Of a DNA stretch of 64,000 bases, positions 35,749-44,319 are shown piece after piece. Origin of the DNA: DATKPE01 sp035524335 (GTDB lineage: Bacteria > Bacteroidota > Ignavibacteria > UBA10030 > SZUA-254); contig DATKPE010000001.1 of the NCBI GenBank assembly GCA_035524335.1, positions 62,001-126,000 of the forward strand, written 5' to 3'. Every line of letters begins with the position of its first letter. The stretch's first letter is position 1. Below the pieces are notes generated by a model. The model was not told where the DNA came from. It was given only the letters and a program-made list of their open reading frames with translations, and searched no databases. A program made the position numbers and the translations under genes.

Positions 35749-37539
35749 ATGACCGGTAAAAAACTCATCTTTCTCATCCTCGCCATTTCCCTGGGTGCGG
35801 CATATACGGGAAAATCCGGGACCCCCTTCAGGTACGGGAGCGATGAGAACGCCGAGCGGCGCTTTGGCGACGGTCTCCGGTGCTTCGAAACTGCCGATTT
35901 CTCCGGAGCCGCGCATATCTTCGACTCCCTCAGACTTCTCGCCCAGGTTCATCAGAGGACGACCGCATCGTATATCATGTCGGCAAAGGCCAATTTCAGA
36001 CTCGGCAACTATAGCCGGGCGATCGAACTGCTCGATTCCCTTGAAATCCGTTTTCCCGGCACGACATACGATGATGATATCCATTACACCGAGGGGATCA
36101 GCCTCCTGATGGAGCAGAGGCACAAGGAGGCCGCCGGGGAATTCCTGCATGTCGCCGCCACCTCGCCGGATACGGCGTTGTTGATCCGGTCCGAGGCACT
36201 CCTCAATCTCATCGTCCGTCAGCGGCTTTCCGCATCCGAGCTGGAGGATCTCTCCGCTTTGGTCCTCCGGGAAGACCTCCGCGATTTGCTCGCCGTTGGG
36301 CTGGTCGCGAGGTACCGCACCAACGGGGACAAGGCGTCGGCAGAAGCGCTCCTGGCCAACCGGCTTTCCGTTCCGGGCAGTTCGCCGTACCGCCGGGAAC
36401 TGATCCGCGCCAAGGCCGACCTGGACAGGACCGTGCAGATCGGCATCGGCGTCCTCTTCCCGTTTCTGACCGACGATCGGTCGTCCGGTGTAAGCACGAT
36501 CGCCCGGGAGATGCTGGATGGAATGAACTTTGCGATGAAGGAATACACGGCCGGACTTCCCTCGACGACGTCGATCACGCTCGAACTGAAAGATTCCGGG
36601 ACCGATTCGGCTTCCGCCCGCACGGCGTTCGAGGAGCTGGTGGAGAACAAAAAGGTGATCGGTGTCGTGGGGCCGCTGTTCAGCGAAATGGTGGCGGCGG
36701 TCGCGCCCCTTTCGGCCCGCCTCCGAACGCCGGTCATCACCCCGACCGCCACGGCGAACGGGCTGACAGCCTCAAGTCCCTATGTCTTTCAGCTCAATCC
36801 CGATTTTGACGTCAGGGGCCGCCTTCTGGCCCGGTACGCCGTCCGGGATCGGGGATACCGGAATCTCGCGGTCTTCGCGACCTCCGAGCCGATGGGTCTT
36901 TCGGGAAAAAGTTTTGCCGAAGAGGCTGTCCGCCTCGGAGGCACCGTCGTCGCGCAGGAATCATTCCCGGCCGACGTTCAGACTCTCCGGGAGCAGTGCA
37001 CAGCCCTCAGAACAGCGGTTCTCGGCTCCGCTGACCGGGCGGAGGACCTGAACGACCCCGTCGATCTCGATGCCGTCTATATCGCCATCGACGATCCGGA
37101 TGAAATCGCGACCATTCTTTCCCAGCTCAGATTCTTCAACATTCACGGCGTTCTCCTGGGGAACAACGAGTGGTACGACCGGGAGCGGCTCGATGCGGAG
37201 CGCGCGATGCCCGACACGCTTCTGTTCGTGACCGACAGTTATACCGACGATCGCGACAGCGCGGTGATTGCATTCCGGAAGAATCACCGCGAATTCACCC
37301 AGCGGCATGCATCCAAATACACTTTTGCCGGCTACGATGCACTCCGTCTCGTCCTTGATCAGCTCGATCCGGGCATCGCGACGGGGGAGGAACTCAGGAA
37401 AAGGCTGAGCGCCGTCCGGCGCTTCGGCGGCCTCCACGGCGAAATTATTCTTGACGGGAAGAGGGTAAATACCCATCTGCATCTGATGAAATATTTCAGG
37501 GGAGGGCTGAACAAAATCGGAGATCTCTCCGCCCCGTAG
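35749..37539 (+). CDS. TPR plus periplasmic binding-fold protein (LpoA/LivJ-like)
   Basis: This 596-residue exported protein has a signal peptide (KKLIFLILAISLGAAYTG), a helical TPR-like region (about 30-200: AERRFGDGLRCFETADFSGAAHIFDS, AKANFRLGNYSRAIELLDSL) and a type I periplasmic-binding fold (about 225-590) starting VQIGIGVLFPFLTDDRSS with VIGVVGPLFSEMVAAVAPL and TPVITPTATANGL. The same order, helical repeats then a Peripla_BP_6 domain, occurs in LpoA, the outer-membrane activator of penicillin-binding protein PBP1A, but this protein lacks a clear lipobox. It could bind an amino-acid-like ligand or act as a cell-wall synthesis regulator. No ABC transporter genes are adjacent, which favours a regulatory rather than uptake role. 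Confidence 0.78.
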   Translation: MTGKKLIFLILAISLGAAYTGKSGTPFRYGSDENAERRFGDGLRCFETADFSGAAHIFDSLRLLAQVHQRTTASYIMSAKANFRLGNYSRAIELLDSLEIRFPGTTYDDDIHYTEGISLLMEQRHKEAAGEFLHVAATSPDTALLIRSEALLNLIVRQRLSASELEDLSALVLREDLRDLLAVGLVARYRTNGDKASAEALLANRLSVPGSSPYRRELIRAKADLDRTVQIGIGVLFPFLTDDRSSGVSTIAREMLDGMNFAMKEYTAGLPSTTSITLELKDSGTDSASARTAFEELVENKKVIGVVGPLFSEMVAAVAPLSARLRTPVITPTATANGLTASSPYVFQLNPDFDVRGRLLARYAVRDRGYRNLAVFATSEPMGLSGKSFAEEAVRLGGTVVAQESFPADVQTLREQCTALRTAVLGSADRAEDLNDPVDLDAVYIAIDDPDEIATILSQLRFFNIHGVLLGNNEWYDRERLDAERAMPDTLLFVTDSYTDDRDSAVIAFRKNHREFTQRHASKYTFAGYDALRLVLDQLDPGIATGEELRKRLSAVRRFGGLHGEIILDGKRVNTHLHLMKYFRGGLNKIGDLSAP

Positions 37540-37562
37540 ACAGCCCGCCCCGGGGAGGGAAC

Positions 37563-38282
37563 ATGAAACATGCGCAGGGCGTTTCCGGCGGTGTCGCGCA
37601 GTACCATTCACGCATCACTGACTGGCCGCCGGGTGAGCGGCCGCGGGAAAAACTCGTCATGAGGGGGCCCGAAGCTCTCTCGGACGCGGAGCTTCTCGCC
37701 ATTCTCCTCCGTCATGGTACCGGCGATCTGACCGCGGTCGATGTTGCGAAAGCAGTGGTGGCGAAATACCGGTCATTGGGACAGCTCTCCGGCAGGGGTT
37801 TTCAGGAAATCCGCAATTTCCGCGGGATCGGGCTGGCAAAGGCGGCGTCGCTTGTCGCGGCGTTTGAAATCGGACGGCGGGTCGCCGCCGCCGATCGCTC
37901 ATCGGGTCAGCCGATCCGGTCGCCGGAGGATGTTGTGCGGATTTTTCAGCCCCTCCTCCGGGATAAACAGCAGGAGGTTTTCATGGTGCTCCTGCTCGAC
38001 AGTGCGAATCACCTTCTCCGCGATATCCAGGTCACCTGCGGCATTCTCAACAGTTCCCTTGTCCACCCCCGGGAGGTTTTCCGCCCGGCCATCGCCGAGC
38101 CTTCCGCCGGTGTCATCCTCCTCCATAATCACCCGAGCGGGAATCCTGACCCGAGCGGCGAGGATATTCAGGTCACCCGACAGCTGGTGGAAGCCGGAAA
38201 GATCATCGGCATTCCGGTCCACGATCACATCATTCTGACCGGGAATTCATTTTCCAGTTTCGCTGAACGCGGTCTGCTCTGA
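37563..38282 (+). CDS. radC: RadC family JAMM/MPN domain protein
   Basis: The 239-residue protein has the usual RadC layout: N-terminal RADC-type helix-hairpin-helix part (PREKLVMRGPEALSDAELLAILLRHGTG, FRGIGLAKAASLVAAFE) and a C-terminal MPN domain with the JAMM zinc motif H188-N-H190-PSG...D201 (HNHPSGNPDPSGED). The role is unclear: despite the name, involvement in DNA repair is not established, and a metallo-hydrolase or nuclease function is proposed. It begins 23 bases after the binding-fold gene and is probably co-transcribed. Confidence 0.95.
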   Translation: MKHAQGVSGGVAQYHSRITDWPPGERPREKLVMRGPEALSDAELLAILLRHGTGDLTAVDVAKAVVAKYRSLGQLSGRGFQEIRNFRGIGLAKAASLVAAFEIGRRVAAADRSSGQPIRSPEDVVRIFQPLLRDKQQEVFMVLLLDSANHLLRDIQVTCGILNSSLVHPREVFRPAIAEPSAGVILLHNHPSGNPDPSGEDIQVTRQLVEAGKIIGIPVHDHIILTGNSFSSFAERGLL

Positions 38283-38291
38283 GAGCTGAAG

Positions 38292-38320
38292 TTGACAATG
38301 GCGGTCGAATTTTGTATGTT
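38292..38320 (+). promoter_or_regulatory. Strong sigma-70 type promoter for the Lpp-like gene
   Basis: A perfect TTGACA (38292-38297) and TATGTT (38315-38320), spacer 17; predicted start near 38327, about 50 bases before the ATG at 38377. Confidence 0.7.
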
Positions 38321-38376
38321 CCTGCAGAATTACAGCGACTCCGGTCTCTTACCAACACTTAACGCGGAGAAATCCA

Positions 38377-38640
38377 ATGCCAAAATCCATGCGGTTTGCG
38401 TTTTTATCGCTGGGTGCCGCGGCGCTTCTCCTTGTCGTCGGTTGTTCCAATTCCCCTTCCGACGATGAACTCCGTAAACTCCAGGAACTCCAGGCGCAGG
38501 TGAAACAGCTCGACGAGCAGGTCACGGCGCAGCAGAAGGAAAACGCAGCACTCGAGAAACAAAATGCCGAAAAGAACGGCAGGCTCCAGCAGTGCCAGAC
38601 CGACCAGGAAGCGGTCAGAAAGGCGACGGGTGGCAAATGA
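38377..38640 (+). CDS. Small coiled-coil lipoprotein (Lpp-like)
   Basis: This 87-residue lipoprotein has a signal peptide and lipobox LLVVGC (Cys23), followed by about 55 residues of uninterrupted heptad helix (DDELRKLQELQAQVKQLDEQ and on). The layout recalls Braun lipoprotein Lpp, without its C-terminal Lys attachment end being certain; the chain ends RKATGGK. The strong promoter suits an abundant structural protein. Its stop overlaps the ATG of the LysM gene (ATGA), so the pair is produced together. Confidence 0.75.
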   Translation: MPKSMRFAFLSLGAAALLLVVGCSNSPSDDELRKLQELQAQVKQLDEQVTAQQKENAALEKQNAEKNGRLQQCQTDQEAVRKATGGK

Positions 38641-39377
38641 CCTCCAGAACCCTCGCTTTGATCCTTCTTCTGATCTCCCTCTTGACCGCGGTTGCCAGCG
38701 GACAGGATAAAATGACGCGCGATCAGTGGCAGTCTGCCATGACCGCCGCAACCGCGAAAGTGGCGGATCTCCAGGCACAGCTGACGAAACTGCAGGGCGA
38801 CAAGACCGCCCTGACCGCCCAGTCGGCAAAGCTCGACGCCGATCTCCGGGCGTGCGAAGACGCCCTCTATGCCCTTCTCGGCGTCAGCAGGGCGGAAGCG
38901 GACGCCTTCGTGAAGGAGCTCGCGGATATCGAAAAACGCGTCGATGAACTGCAGAAAATGGGGGATGCGGAACTGCTCTCGCACCGGGATGAGCTCGAAC
39001 GGATCCAGCTGAGACTCAAGGAGCTCTCCGGCAATAAGATGGCCCTCATTCCCCGGTTCGGCGACAAGATCCGCTCTCTCCAGGAGAAGGTCGCCGCCAT
39101 GCTGCAGGGGCTTTCCACCGAGAAGACCTATACGGTCGGATCCTGGTCCCGGACGCACGACTGTCTCTGGAACATCGCCCGGAAAAAGGACATCTATGAC
39201 AACGCCTGGCTCTGGCCAAAGATCTGGCAGGCGAACCGCGACAAGATCCGCGATCCCGACGTCATCAAGCCGAAATGGGTGCTGAAAGTTCCGGAAAAAA
39301 AGGATCTGACGAAGGAAGAAAAAGCGGCCGCAAACCGGTACTACCGGAAAAAAGCCGCCGCGCCCTCGGGAGAATAG
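38637..39377 (+). CDS. Exported coiled-coil protein with LysM-like domain
   Basis: The start at 38637, inside the stop codon of the preceding lipoprotein, gives 246 residues. A signal peptide (LALILLLISLLTAVASGQ) is followed by a long coiled coil (about 22-155) and a C-terminal LysM-like domain: YTVGSWSRTHDCLWNIARK, then DNAWLWPKIWQANRDKIRDPD and IKPKWVLKVP, the usual LysM pattern that binds peptidoglycan. The extended frame to 38592 was rejected because it lacks a ribosome-binding site and delays the signal. Together with the Lpp-like protein it probably ties the outer membrane or a periplasmic scaffold to the cell wall. Confidence 0.8.
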   Translation: MTSRTLALILLLISLLTAVASGQDKMTRDQWQSAMTAATAKVADLQAQLTKLQGDKTALTAQSAKLDADLRACEDALYALLGVSRAEADAFVKELADIEKRVDELQKMGDAELLSHRDELERIQLRLKELSGNKMALIPRFGDKIRSLQEKVAAMLQGLSTEKTYTVGSWSRTHDCLWNIARKKDIYDNAWLWPKIWQANRDKIRDPDVIKPKWVLKVPEKKDLTKEEKAAANRYYRKKAAAPSGE

Positions 39378-39446
39378 GACCCTCGGCCGGAACCGACAGA
39401 TGCCGACCGGAACGATGGACCATCGGACCGTATTCATGCCTCAACT

Positions 39447-39482
39447 GCCCCCGGATGTTTCCGCATCGGGGGCTTTTCTTTT
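39447..39482 (+). terminator. Intrinsic terminator after the LysM gene
   Basis: GCCCCCGGATG and CGCATCGGGGGC pair with one bulge, followed by TTTTCTTTT. Confidence 0.85.
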
Positions 39483-39511
39483 AACCCGGACGAAAGGAGA
39501 AACCGACTTCC

Positions 39512-40510
39512 TTGGCTGAACGAAAAATGCGCGCGGACGGCGTCGATATGCTCCGCCTCCTCGGACTCAACGACGCGAATCTTCATCTCCTCGAAGAACA
39601 TTTTGACGCAATCATCACGGTCCGCGGAAACGATATCACCCTCCGCGGTGAACAGCTGGAGATCGAACAGATTGAAAAGATCTTCCGGGAACTGATCTAC
39701 ATTCTGAACAAGAACGGGGAGATTTCCGTCAACGATATCGACACCATCATCGACCTGGTGAAGGTGAACGGGGAGGGGGCCGTTCCCAAATCGATCGCCA
39801 GCGGTATGAACAGGGACGAGCTGGATACCGTCGTGCTCTCAACCCGCAACGGCATCATCCACGCCAAGACGGCCGGCCAGCGGGAATACATCCGTCAGAT
39901 CCGGAAAAAGGACATCGTCTTCGCCATCGGTCCGGCGGGGACGGGAAAAACCTACCTGGCGGTCGCGATGGCGGTCGCCGCCCTGAAAAACAGGGAGATC
40001 GTCAAAATCATCCTCGCCCGGCCCGCCGTCGAAGCCGGAGAAAGTCTCGGGTTTCTACCGGGGGACCTCAAGGAGAAGGTCGATCCCTACCTCCGCCCGC
40101 TCTACGATGCGCTGGACGATATGATCCCGCCCGACAAGCTGAAGACCTACATCGAGCGGCGGGTGATCGAAGTGGTGCCGCTCGCCTATATGCGCGGCCG
40201 CACCCTCAACAACGCCTTTGTCATCCTCGACGAGGCACAGAACGCCTCCTCAATGCAGATGAAGATGTTTCTGACCCGGCTCGGCGCCAATTCGAAGGCA
40301 ATCATCACCGGCGACATCACGCAGATCGATCTCCCCGTCAAGACCATCTCGGGTCTGGTGCAGATCCAGGAAATTCTCCGGCAGGTGGAGGGAATACAAT
40401 TCTGCTATTTCGACAGGAACGACGTTGTCCGGCACAAACTGGTGAAGGACATCATCGACGCATACGACAGGTTTCACACCTCCGGACAGCAGGAAACGCC
40501 CTCCTCGTAA
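39512..40510 (+). CDS. phoH: PhoH-like ATPase
   Basis: This 332-residue protein is the PhoH/PhoL type: an N-terminal KH-like/regulatory region (residues 1-130) and a RecA-like ATPase with Walker A GPAGTGKTYL (about 141-150), the ARPAVEAGESLGFLPGDLKEK segment and Walker B FVILDEAQN (about 236-244), then the GDITQIDLP sensor. PhoH proteins are cytoplasmic NTPases linked to RNA metabolism and often sit next to ybeY; no ybeY follows here. The start is a TTG at 39512; an ATG at 39527 is possible but lies further from the GGAG at 39495. Confidence 0.95.
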   Translation: MAERKMRADGVDMLRLLGLNDANLHLLEEHFDAIITVRGNDITLRGEQLEIEQIEKIFRELIYILNKNGEISVNDIDTIIDLVKVNGEGAVPKSIASGMNRDELDTVVLSTRNGIIHAKTAGQREYIRQIRKKDIVFAIGPAGTGKTYLAVAMAVAALKNREIVKIILARPAVEAGESLGFLPGDLKEKVDPYLRPLYDALDDMIPPDKLKTYIERRVIEVVPLAYMRGRTLNNAFVILDEAQNASSMQMKMFLTRLGANSKAIITGDITQIDLPVKTISGLVQIQEILRQVEGIQFCYFDRNDVVRHKLVKDIIDAYDRFHTSGQQETPSS

Positions 40511-40537
40511 GGAAGGGCAGGGGAGAGGGTTCGCGGG

Positions 40538-41302
40538 TTACGAATATTTCGATTTGGCCTGATTCCAGAGGTCGTCCATCTCCTCGAAGCCGGCCGTGTG
40601 AATGTTTTTCCCCTGTTCGGCAAGCGTTCGTTCGATGTACTGGAACCGGTTGCGGAATTTTTCAACCGTCCGCCGGAGCGCGTTCTCGGGATTGACGTCG
40701 ATGAACCGTGAGTAGTTGACCAGGGCGAAGAGGAGGTCGCCGAATTCCCCCTCCATTTCTTCCGCCGATCCGCGGTCGATCGCGCGGTGAAGCTCCTCCG
40801 TTTCCTCATTCACTTTTTCCCAGGCGTCTTCCTTCTTCTTCCAGTCGAATCCGACCTTGGATGCCTTGTCCTGCACCCTCTGGGCCCGGAGGAGGGCGGG
40901 CAGTTCCTTCGGGACGCCGTCCAGAACGGAAGTCCGGCCTTCGCGGAGTTTGAGCTTTTCCCAGTTTTCGGTCACTTCGGCGGCTCCGGAGACCGTGGCG
41001 GAGCCGAAGACATGAGGATGACGGAAGATCATCTTCCGGGAAATTCCGTCGATCACATCTGCAAGGGTAAATGCCTGTTCCTCCTCCGCGATGTTGGAAT
41101 GGAAGACGACGTGGAGGAGCAGGTCTCCGAGTTCCTTTTTGAGCTCGTCGAGGCGGTTGTTGTCGATCGATTCGACGACTTCGTAGGTTTCCTCGATGAG
41201 ACTGTGGCGGATGGAGGAGTGGGTCTGCTCCCGGTCCCAGGGGCATTCTCTCCGGAGGCGTTTTGTGATTTCGACGAACTGTTCAAACGTGTATTCGGCC
41301 AT
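40538..41302 (-). CDS. mazG: MazG nucleoside triphosphate pyrophosphohydrolase
   Basis: The start at 41302 (MAEYTFEQFVEITKRL) gives 254 residues; the frame upstream to 41446 includes a promoter-rich non-coding part and is not counted. MazG signs are LRRECPWDREQTHSSIRHSL, EETYEVVESI and the ELGDLLLHVVFHS metal-binding helix, with a second copy of the fold in the C-terminal half (NEETEELHRAIDRG, EGEFGDLLFALVNYSR). It hydrolyses NTPs to NMP and diphosphate, clearing abnormal nucleotides. It is convergent with phoH (27 bases between stops) and divergent from the amidohydrolase at 41445. Confidence 0.95.
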   Translation of the reverse strand: MAEYTFEQFVEITKRLRRECPWDREQTHSSIRHSLIEETYEVVESIDNNRLDELKKELGDLLLHVVFHSNIAEEEQAFTLADVIDGISRKMIFRHPHVFGSATVSGAAEVTENWEKLKLREGRTSVLDGVPKELPALLRAQRVQDKASKVGFDWKKKEDAWEKVNEETEELHRAIDRGSAEEMEGEFGDLLFALVNYSRFIDVNPENALRRTVEKFRNRFQYIERTLAEQGKNIHTAGFEEMDDLWNQAKSKYS

Positions 41303-41376
41303 AACCGCAATCCTTTCGTGATACCAAACGTAGATAAATGCGGGACGATTTCCAAACCGCGGCGGGAGGATACCGG

Positions 41377-41405
41377 TTGGAAATCGGGAAGGAAAACAAT
41401 ATATT
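41377..41405 (+). promoter_or_regulatory. Sigma-70 type promoter for the amidohydrolase gene
   Basis: TTGGAA (41377-41382) and TATATT (41400-41405), spacer 17. The predicted start near 41412 rules out a TTG start at 41406 and supports the ATG at 41445. Confidence 0.55.
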
Positions 41406-41444
41406 TTGAGTGACATATCACGCACCTTCCCGAACCAACGTGCC

Positions 41445-43136
41445 ATGAAAAAATTTTTTCAGATCGTGATCACTGCGGCGGCCTGCGCGTGGGCATTCCT
41501 CATCGTCACACGGCATTCGGTGACGCATGTCTCCATGCTGATGGTCAACGGCAGAATATACACCCTCGACGGGCATAATTCCCTCGTTACGGCGGTGGCT
41601 GTGACGGGGAACCGGATTACGGCCGCAGGGACGGATGAAGAACTCCGTTCCCGCTATTCGGCCGATACCGTCATCGATCTGGGGGGGAAGACTGTGCTTC
41701 CCGGTCTTATCGACGGACATGCCCATATGGCGGGACTCGGACAGCTTCTGCAGTCCGTCAACCTGGTCGGCGTTTCCTCGCCCGAAGAGGCGGTCCGACG
41801 CCTGAAGGACCGCATTCCCTCCATCCCCCGCGGAGCCTGGGTTTACGGCAGGGGATGGGATCAGAACCTCTGGCCGCGGAAGGAATTTCCGACATCTGCC
41901 ATGCTCGAACATGCCGCCGACGACAACCCCGTTGTCCTGATCAGGATCGACGGACATGCGATATGGGTGAACAAAAAGGCGATGGAGCTTGCGCACATTT
42001 CCCGGGCGACGCCCGATCCCGACGGCGGCAAAATCATCCGGCTCCCGGACGGCACGCCGAGCGGCGTGTTCCTCGACAATGCGCGCGAGCTGATCGAATC
42101 GTTCGTTCCGCCGCCGGGCCCCGGAGAAATCGAGCGATCGGTTCTTCTGGCGGCGGAGGAATGCATCCGGAACGGCATCACGGAAGTATGCGATATGGGC
42201 ATCGACGCCGCAGGGATTGAGGTCTACCGCCGCCTTGCTGAGGAACACCGCCTCCCTCTCAGGATCTACGCCGCCATTATCGCCCCCGGGCCGGCATGGG
42301 ATTCGTGGAAAACGAAGCCGCCCCTCATCGGCGAGGGGGACGGCATGTTCACTCTCAGGGCTGTCAAGATGTACATCGACGGCGCGCTCGGATCGCGTGG
42401 CGCGGCGCTTGTGGACGAATACACGGACGATCCGGGCAACCGCGGCATCACCATAAACGAAAAAACCCTCGAACCCGAGGCGCGGGCCGGATTCAGCCGC
42501 GGCTATCAGGTCTGCGTGCATGCAATCGGGGACCGGGGAAACCACATCGTCCTCGATACGTACGAGAAAATCGCCCGGGATATCCCGATCGCATCCCTGC
42601 GGCCGCGCATCGAACATGCGCAGGTCCTGCTCCCGGAGGATATCGCAAGGTTTTCCGCCATGAAAGTCCTTCCCAGCATGCAGCCGGTGCATGCGACCTC
42701 CGACATGTACTGGGCAGAACGGAGGCTCGGACCGGAACGGATCCGCGGCGCATATGCCTGGCGCTCGATTCTCAGCACCGGTTCCCTGATCATCGGCGGC
42801 TCCGACTTTCCGAACGATCGCCTCAGCCCGATCGCGGGTTTCTACGCGGCGGTGACCAGGTCGGATGCCGACGGTTACCCCGCGGACGGCTGGTACCGTG
42901 AACAGTGCATGACGCGCGAGGAAGCCGCACGCTGTTACACTTCCTGGGCCGCCTACGGGGCATTTCAGGAATCCTCGAAAGGATCGATCGAACCGGGGAA
43001 ACTGGCGGATTTTACGGTTCTCTCTTCAGATATTTTCCAGTGTCCTCCGCGGGACATTTTGAGGACGGAGATCATCATGACGATCATTGACGGACGGATC
43101 GTCTACAGCAGGCCGGCCGAGGTGCGTCCGGGCTGA
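41445..43136 (+). CDS. Amidohydrolase family 3 protein (YtcJ-like)
   Basis: This 563-residue enzyme has an N-terminal hydrophobic segment (FFQIVITAAACAWAFLIVT) that is a signal anchor or signal peptide, then the amidohydrolase 3 fold: VLPGLIDGHAHMAGLG with metal ligands H92 and H94, an EVCDMGIDAAG turn, CVHAIGDRGNH, RIEHAQVL and GSDFPN with the late Asp. The typical YtcJ features (GRGWDQNLW, SVNL) are present. Related enzymes cleave amides of aromatic or cyclic compounds; the substrate here is unknown. The export signal suggests periplasmic action. The next gene begins 33 bases on. Confidence 0.87.
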   Translation: MKKFFQIVITAAACAWAFLIVTRHSVTHVSMLMVNGRIYTLDGHNSLVTAVAVTGNRITAAGTDEELRSRYSADTVIDLGGKTVLPGLIDGHAHMAGLGQLLQSVNLVGVSSPEEAVRRLKDRIPSIPRGAWVYGRGWDQNLWPRKEFPTSAMLEHAADDNPVVLIRIDGHAIWVNKKAMELAHISRATPDPDGGKIIRLPDGTPSGVFLDNARELIESFVPPPGPGEIERSVLLAAEECIRNGITEVCDMGIDAAGIEVYRRLAEEHRLPLRIYAAIIAPGPAWDSWKTKPPLIGEGDGMFTLRAVKMYIDGALGSRGAALVDEYTDDPGNRGITINEKTLEPEARAGFSRGYQVCVHAIGDRGNHIVLDTYEKIARDIPIASLRPRIEHAQVLLPEDIARFSAMKVLPSMQPVHATSDMYWAERRLGPERIRGAYAWRSILSTGSLIIGGSDFPNDRLSPIAGFYAAVTRSDADGYPADGWYREQCMTREEAARCYTSWAAYGAFQESSKGSIEPGKLADFTVLSSDIFQCPPRDILRTEIIMTIIDGRIVYSRPAEVRPG

Positions 43137-43169
43137 ACCATCCCTTCATCACTGACGGAATCGATACCC

Positions 43170-44312
43170 ATGTTCAAGGAACGTCTGTTTACCCCGGGTC
43201 CGACACCGGTCCCGGAAGAAGTCATGCTCTCCATGGCCCGGCCGATGCTTCACCACCGGAGTCCGGAATTTCTTGCGATCGCACAACGGGTCAATGAAAA
43301 TCTCCGGTACCTGTTCCAGACCGTCCAGCCTGTGCTTACCCTGACCGGTTCGGGAACGGGGGCGATGGAGGCGACATTTACCAGCCTTTTCTCGCCCGGC
43401 GAGACAATCATTTCCGTCAACGGCGGCAAATTCGGCGAGCGCTGGGTGGCGATGCCGAGGCGGTTCGGTCTGAACGTGATCGAACTTGCGGTGGAATGGG
43501 GGAGTGCCCCGGCCCCCGGAGTGATCGGCGAGCTTCTCCGGAAGCATCCGGCTGCGCGGGCGGTGTATCTCACCCACAGCGAGACTTCGACCGGCGCGGC
43601 GACCGACATCAGGTCCGCCGCAAAAACCATCAGGGAATGTTCTGATGCGCTCGTCTGCGTCGACGCGATCACGGCGGTCGGAGCACATGAACTCCGTTTC
43701 GACGACTGGGGCATCGACGTCTGTGTCACCGGTTCGCAAAAAGGGCTGATGATACCCCCCGGACTCGCCTTCGTCGCGCTGAGTGAGCGTGCCATCGGAA
43801 GAATCGCCTCGGCGGCGCTTCCCCGGTATTATTTCGATCTCCGGTCGGCGCTCGATGCCAACCGGACCAGCGACACTCCCTGGACGCCGGCGGCTTCGCT
43901 GATCGTCGGGGTTGACACGGCCCTTGCGATGATCCGGAAGGAGGGCATCGAGCAGGTCTGGAAGCGGCATGAACGGATGGCGCTTGCCTGCCGGGCCGGC
44001 ATGACAGCGCTCGGGCTCCGCCTTTTTTCCTCCTTCCCCTCGTTCGCCGTCACCCCCGTGTGGGTCCCTGAAGGCGTTATCTGGAAAACGTTTAATCAGA
44101 TTCTCAAGCATACCTACGGTGTCACCGTCGCCGGGGGGCAGGATATGCTGAAGGACAGGGTGTTCAGAATTTCCCATCTGGGATACTACGATGAATTCGA
44201 CATCCTCTCCGTCGTCGCCGCCGTCGAACGGACCCTTGCCGACTGCGGATGGAAGTTCACTCCCGGTTCGGGGCTGACGGCCGCCCAGGTCTCGTTCCTC
44301 AACCATTCCTGA
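43170..44312 (+). CDS. Class V PLP aminotransferase (serine-pyruvate type)
   Basis: This 380-residue protein is a fold-type I PLP enzyme of the alanine-glyoxylate/serine-pyruvate aminotransferase branch: FTPGPTPVPEEV at the N-terminus, HRSPEF, LTGSGTGAMEA, THSETSTGAATDI, then VDAITAVGAHEL and the PLP lysine K191 in TGSQKGLM, ending with GGQDMLKDRVFRISHLG. It is followed 7 bases later by serA, so the likely role is amino transfer in serine synthesis (phosphohydroxypyruvate or hydroxypyruvate to (phospho)serine), as with class V enzymes that replace SerC in some bacteria and archaea. An alternative is glyoxylate or serine breakdown. Confidence 0.9.
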   Translation: MFKERLFTPGPTPVPEEVMLSMARPMLHHRSPEFLAIAQRVNENLRYLFQTVQPVLTLTGSGTGAMEATFTSLFSPGETIISVNGGKFGERWVAMPRRFGLNVIELAVEWGSAPAPGVIGELLRKHPAARAVYLTHSETSTGAATDIRSAAKTIRECSDALVCVDAITAVGAHELRFDDWGIDVCVTGSQKGLMIPPGLAFVALSERAIGRIASAALPRYYFDLRSALDANRTSDTPWTPAASLIVGVDTALAMIRKEGIEQVWKRHERMALACRAGMTALGLRLFSSFPSFAVTPVWVPEGVIWKTFNQILKHTYGVTVAGGQDMLKDRVFRISHLGYYDEFDILSVVAAVERTLADCGWKFTPGSGLTAAQVSFLNHS

Positions 44313-44319
44313 GACAGCC

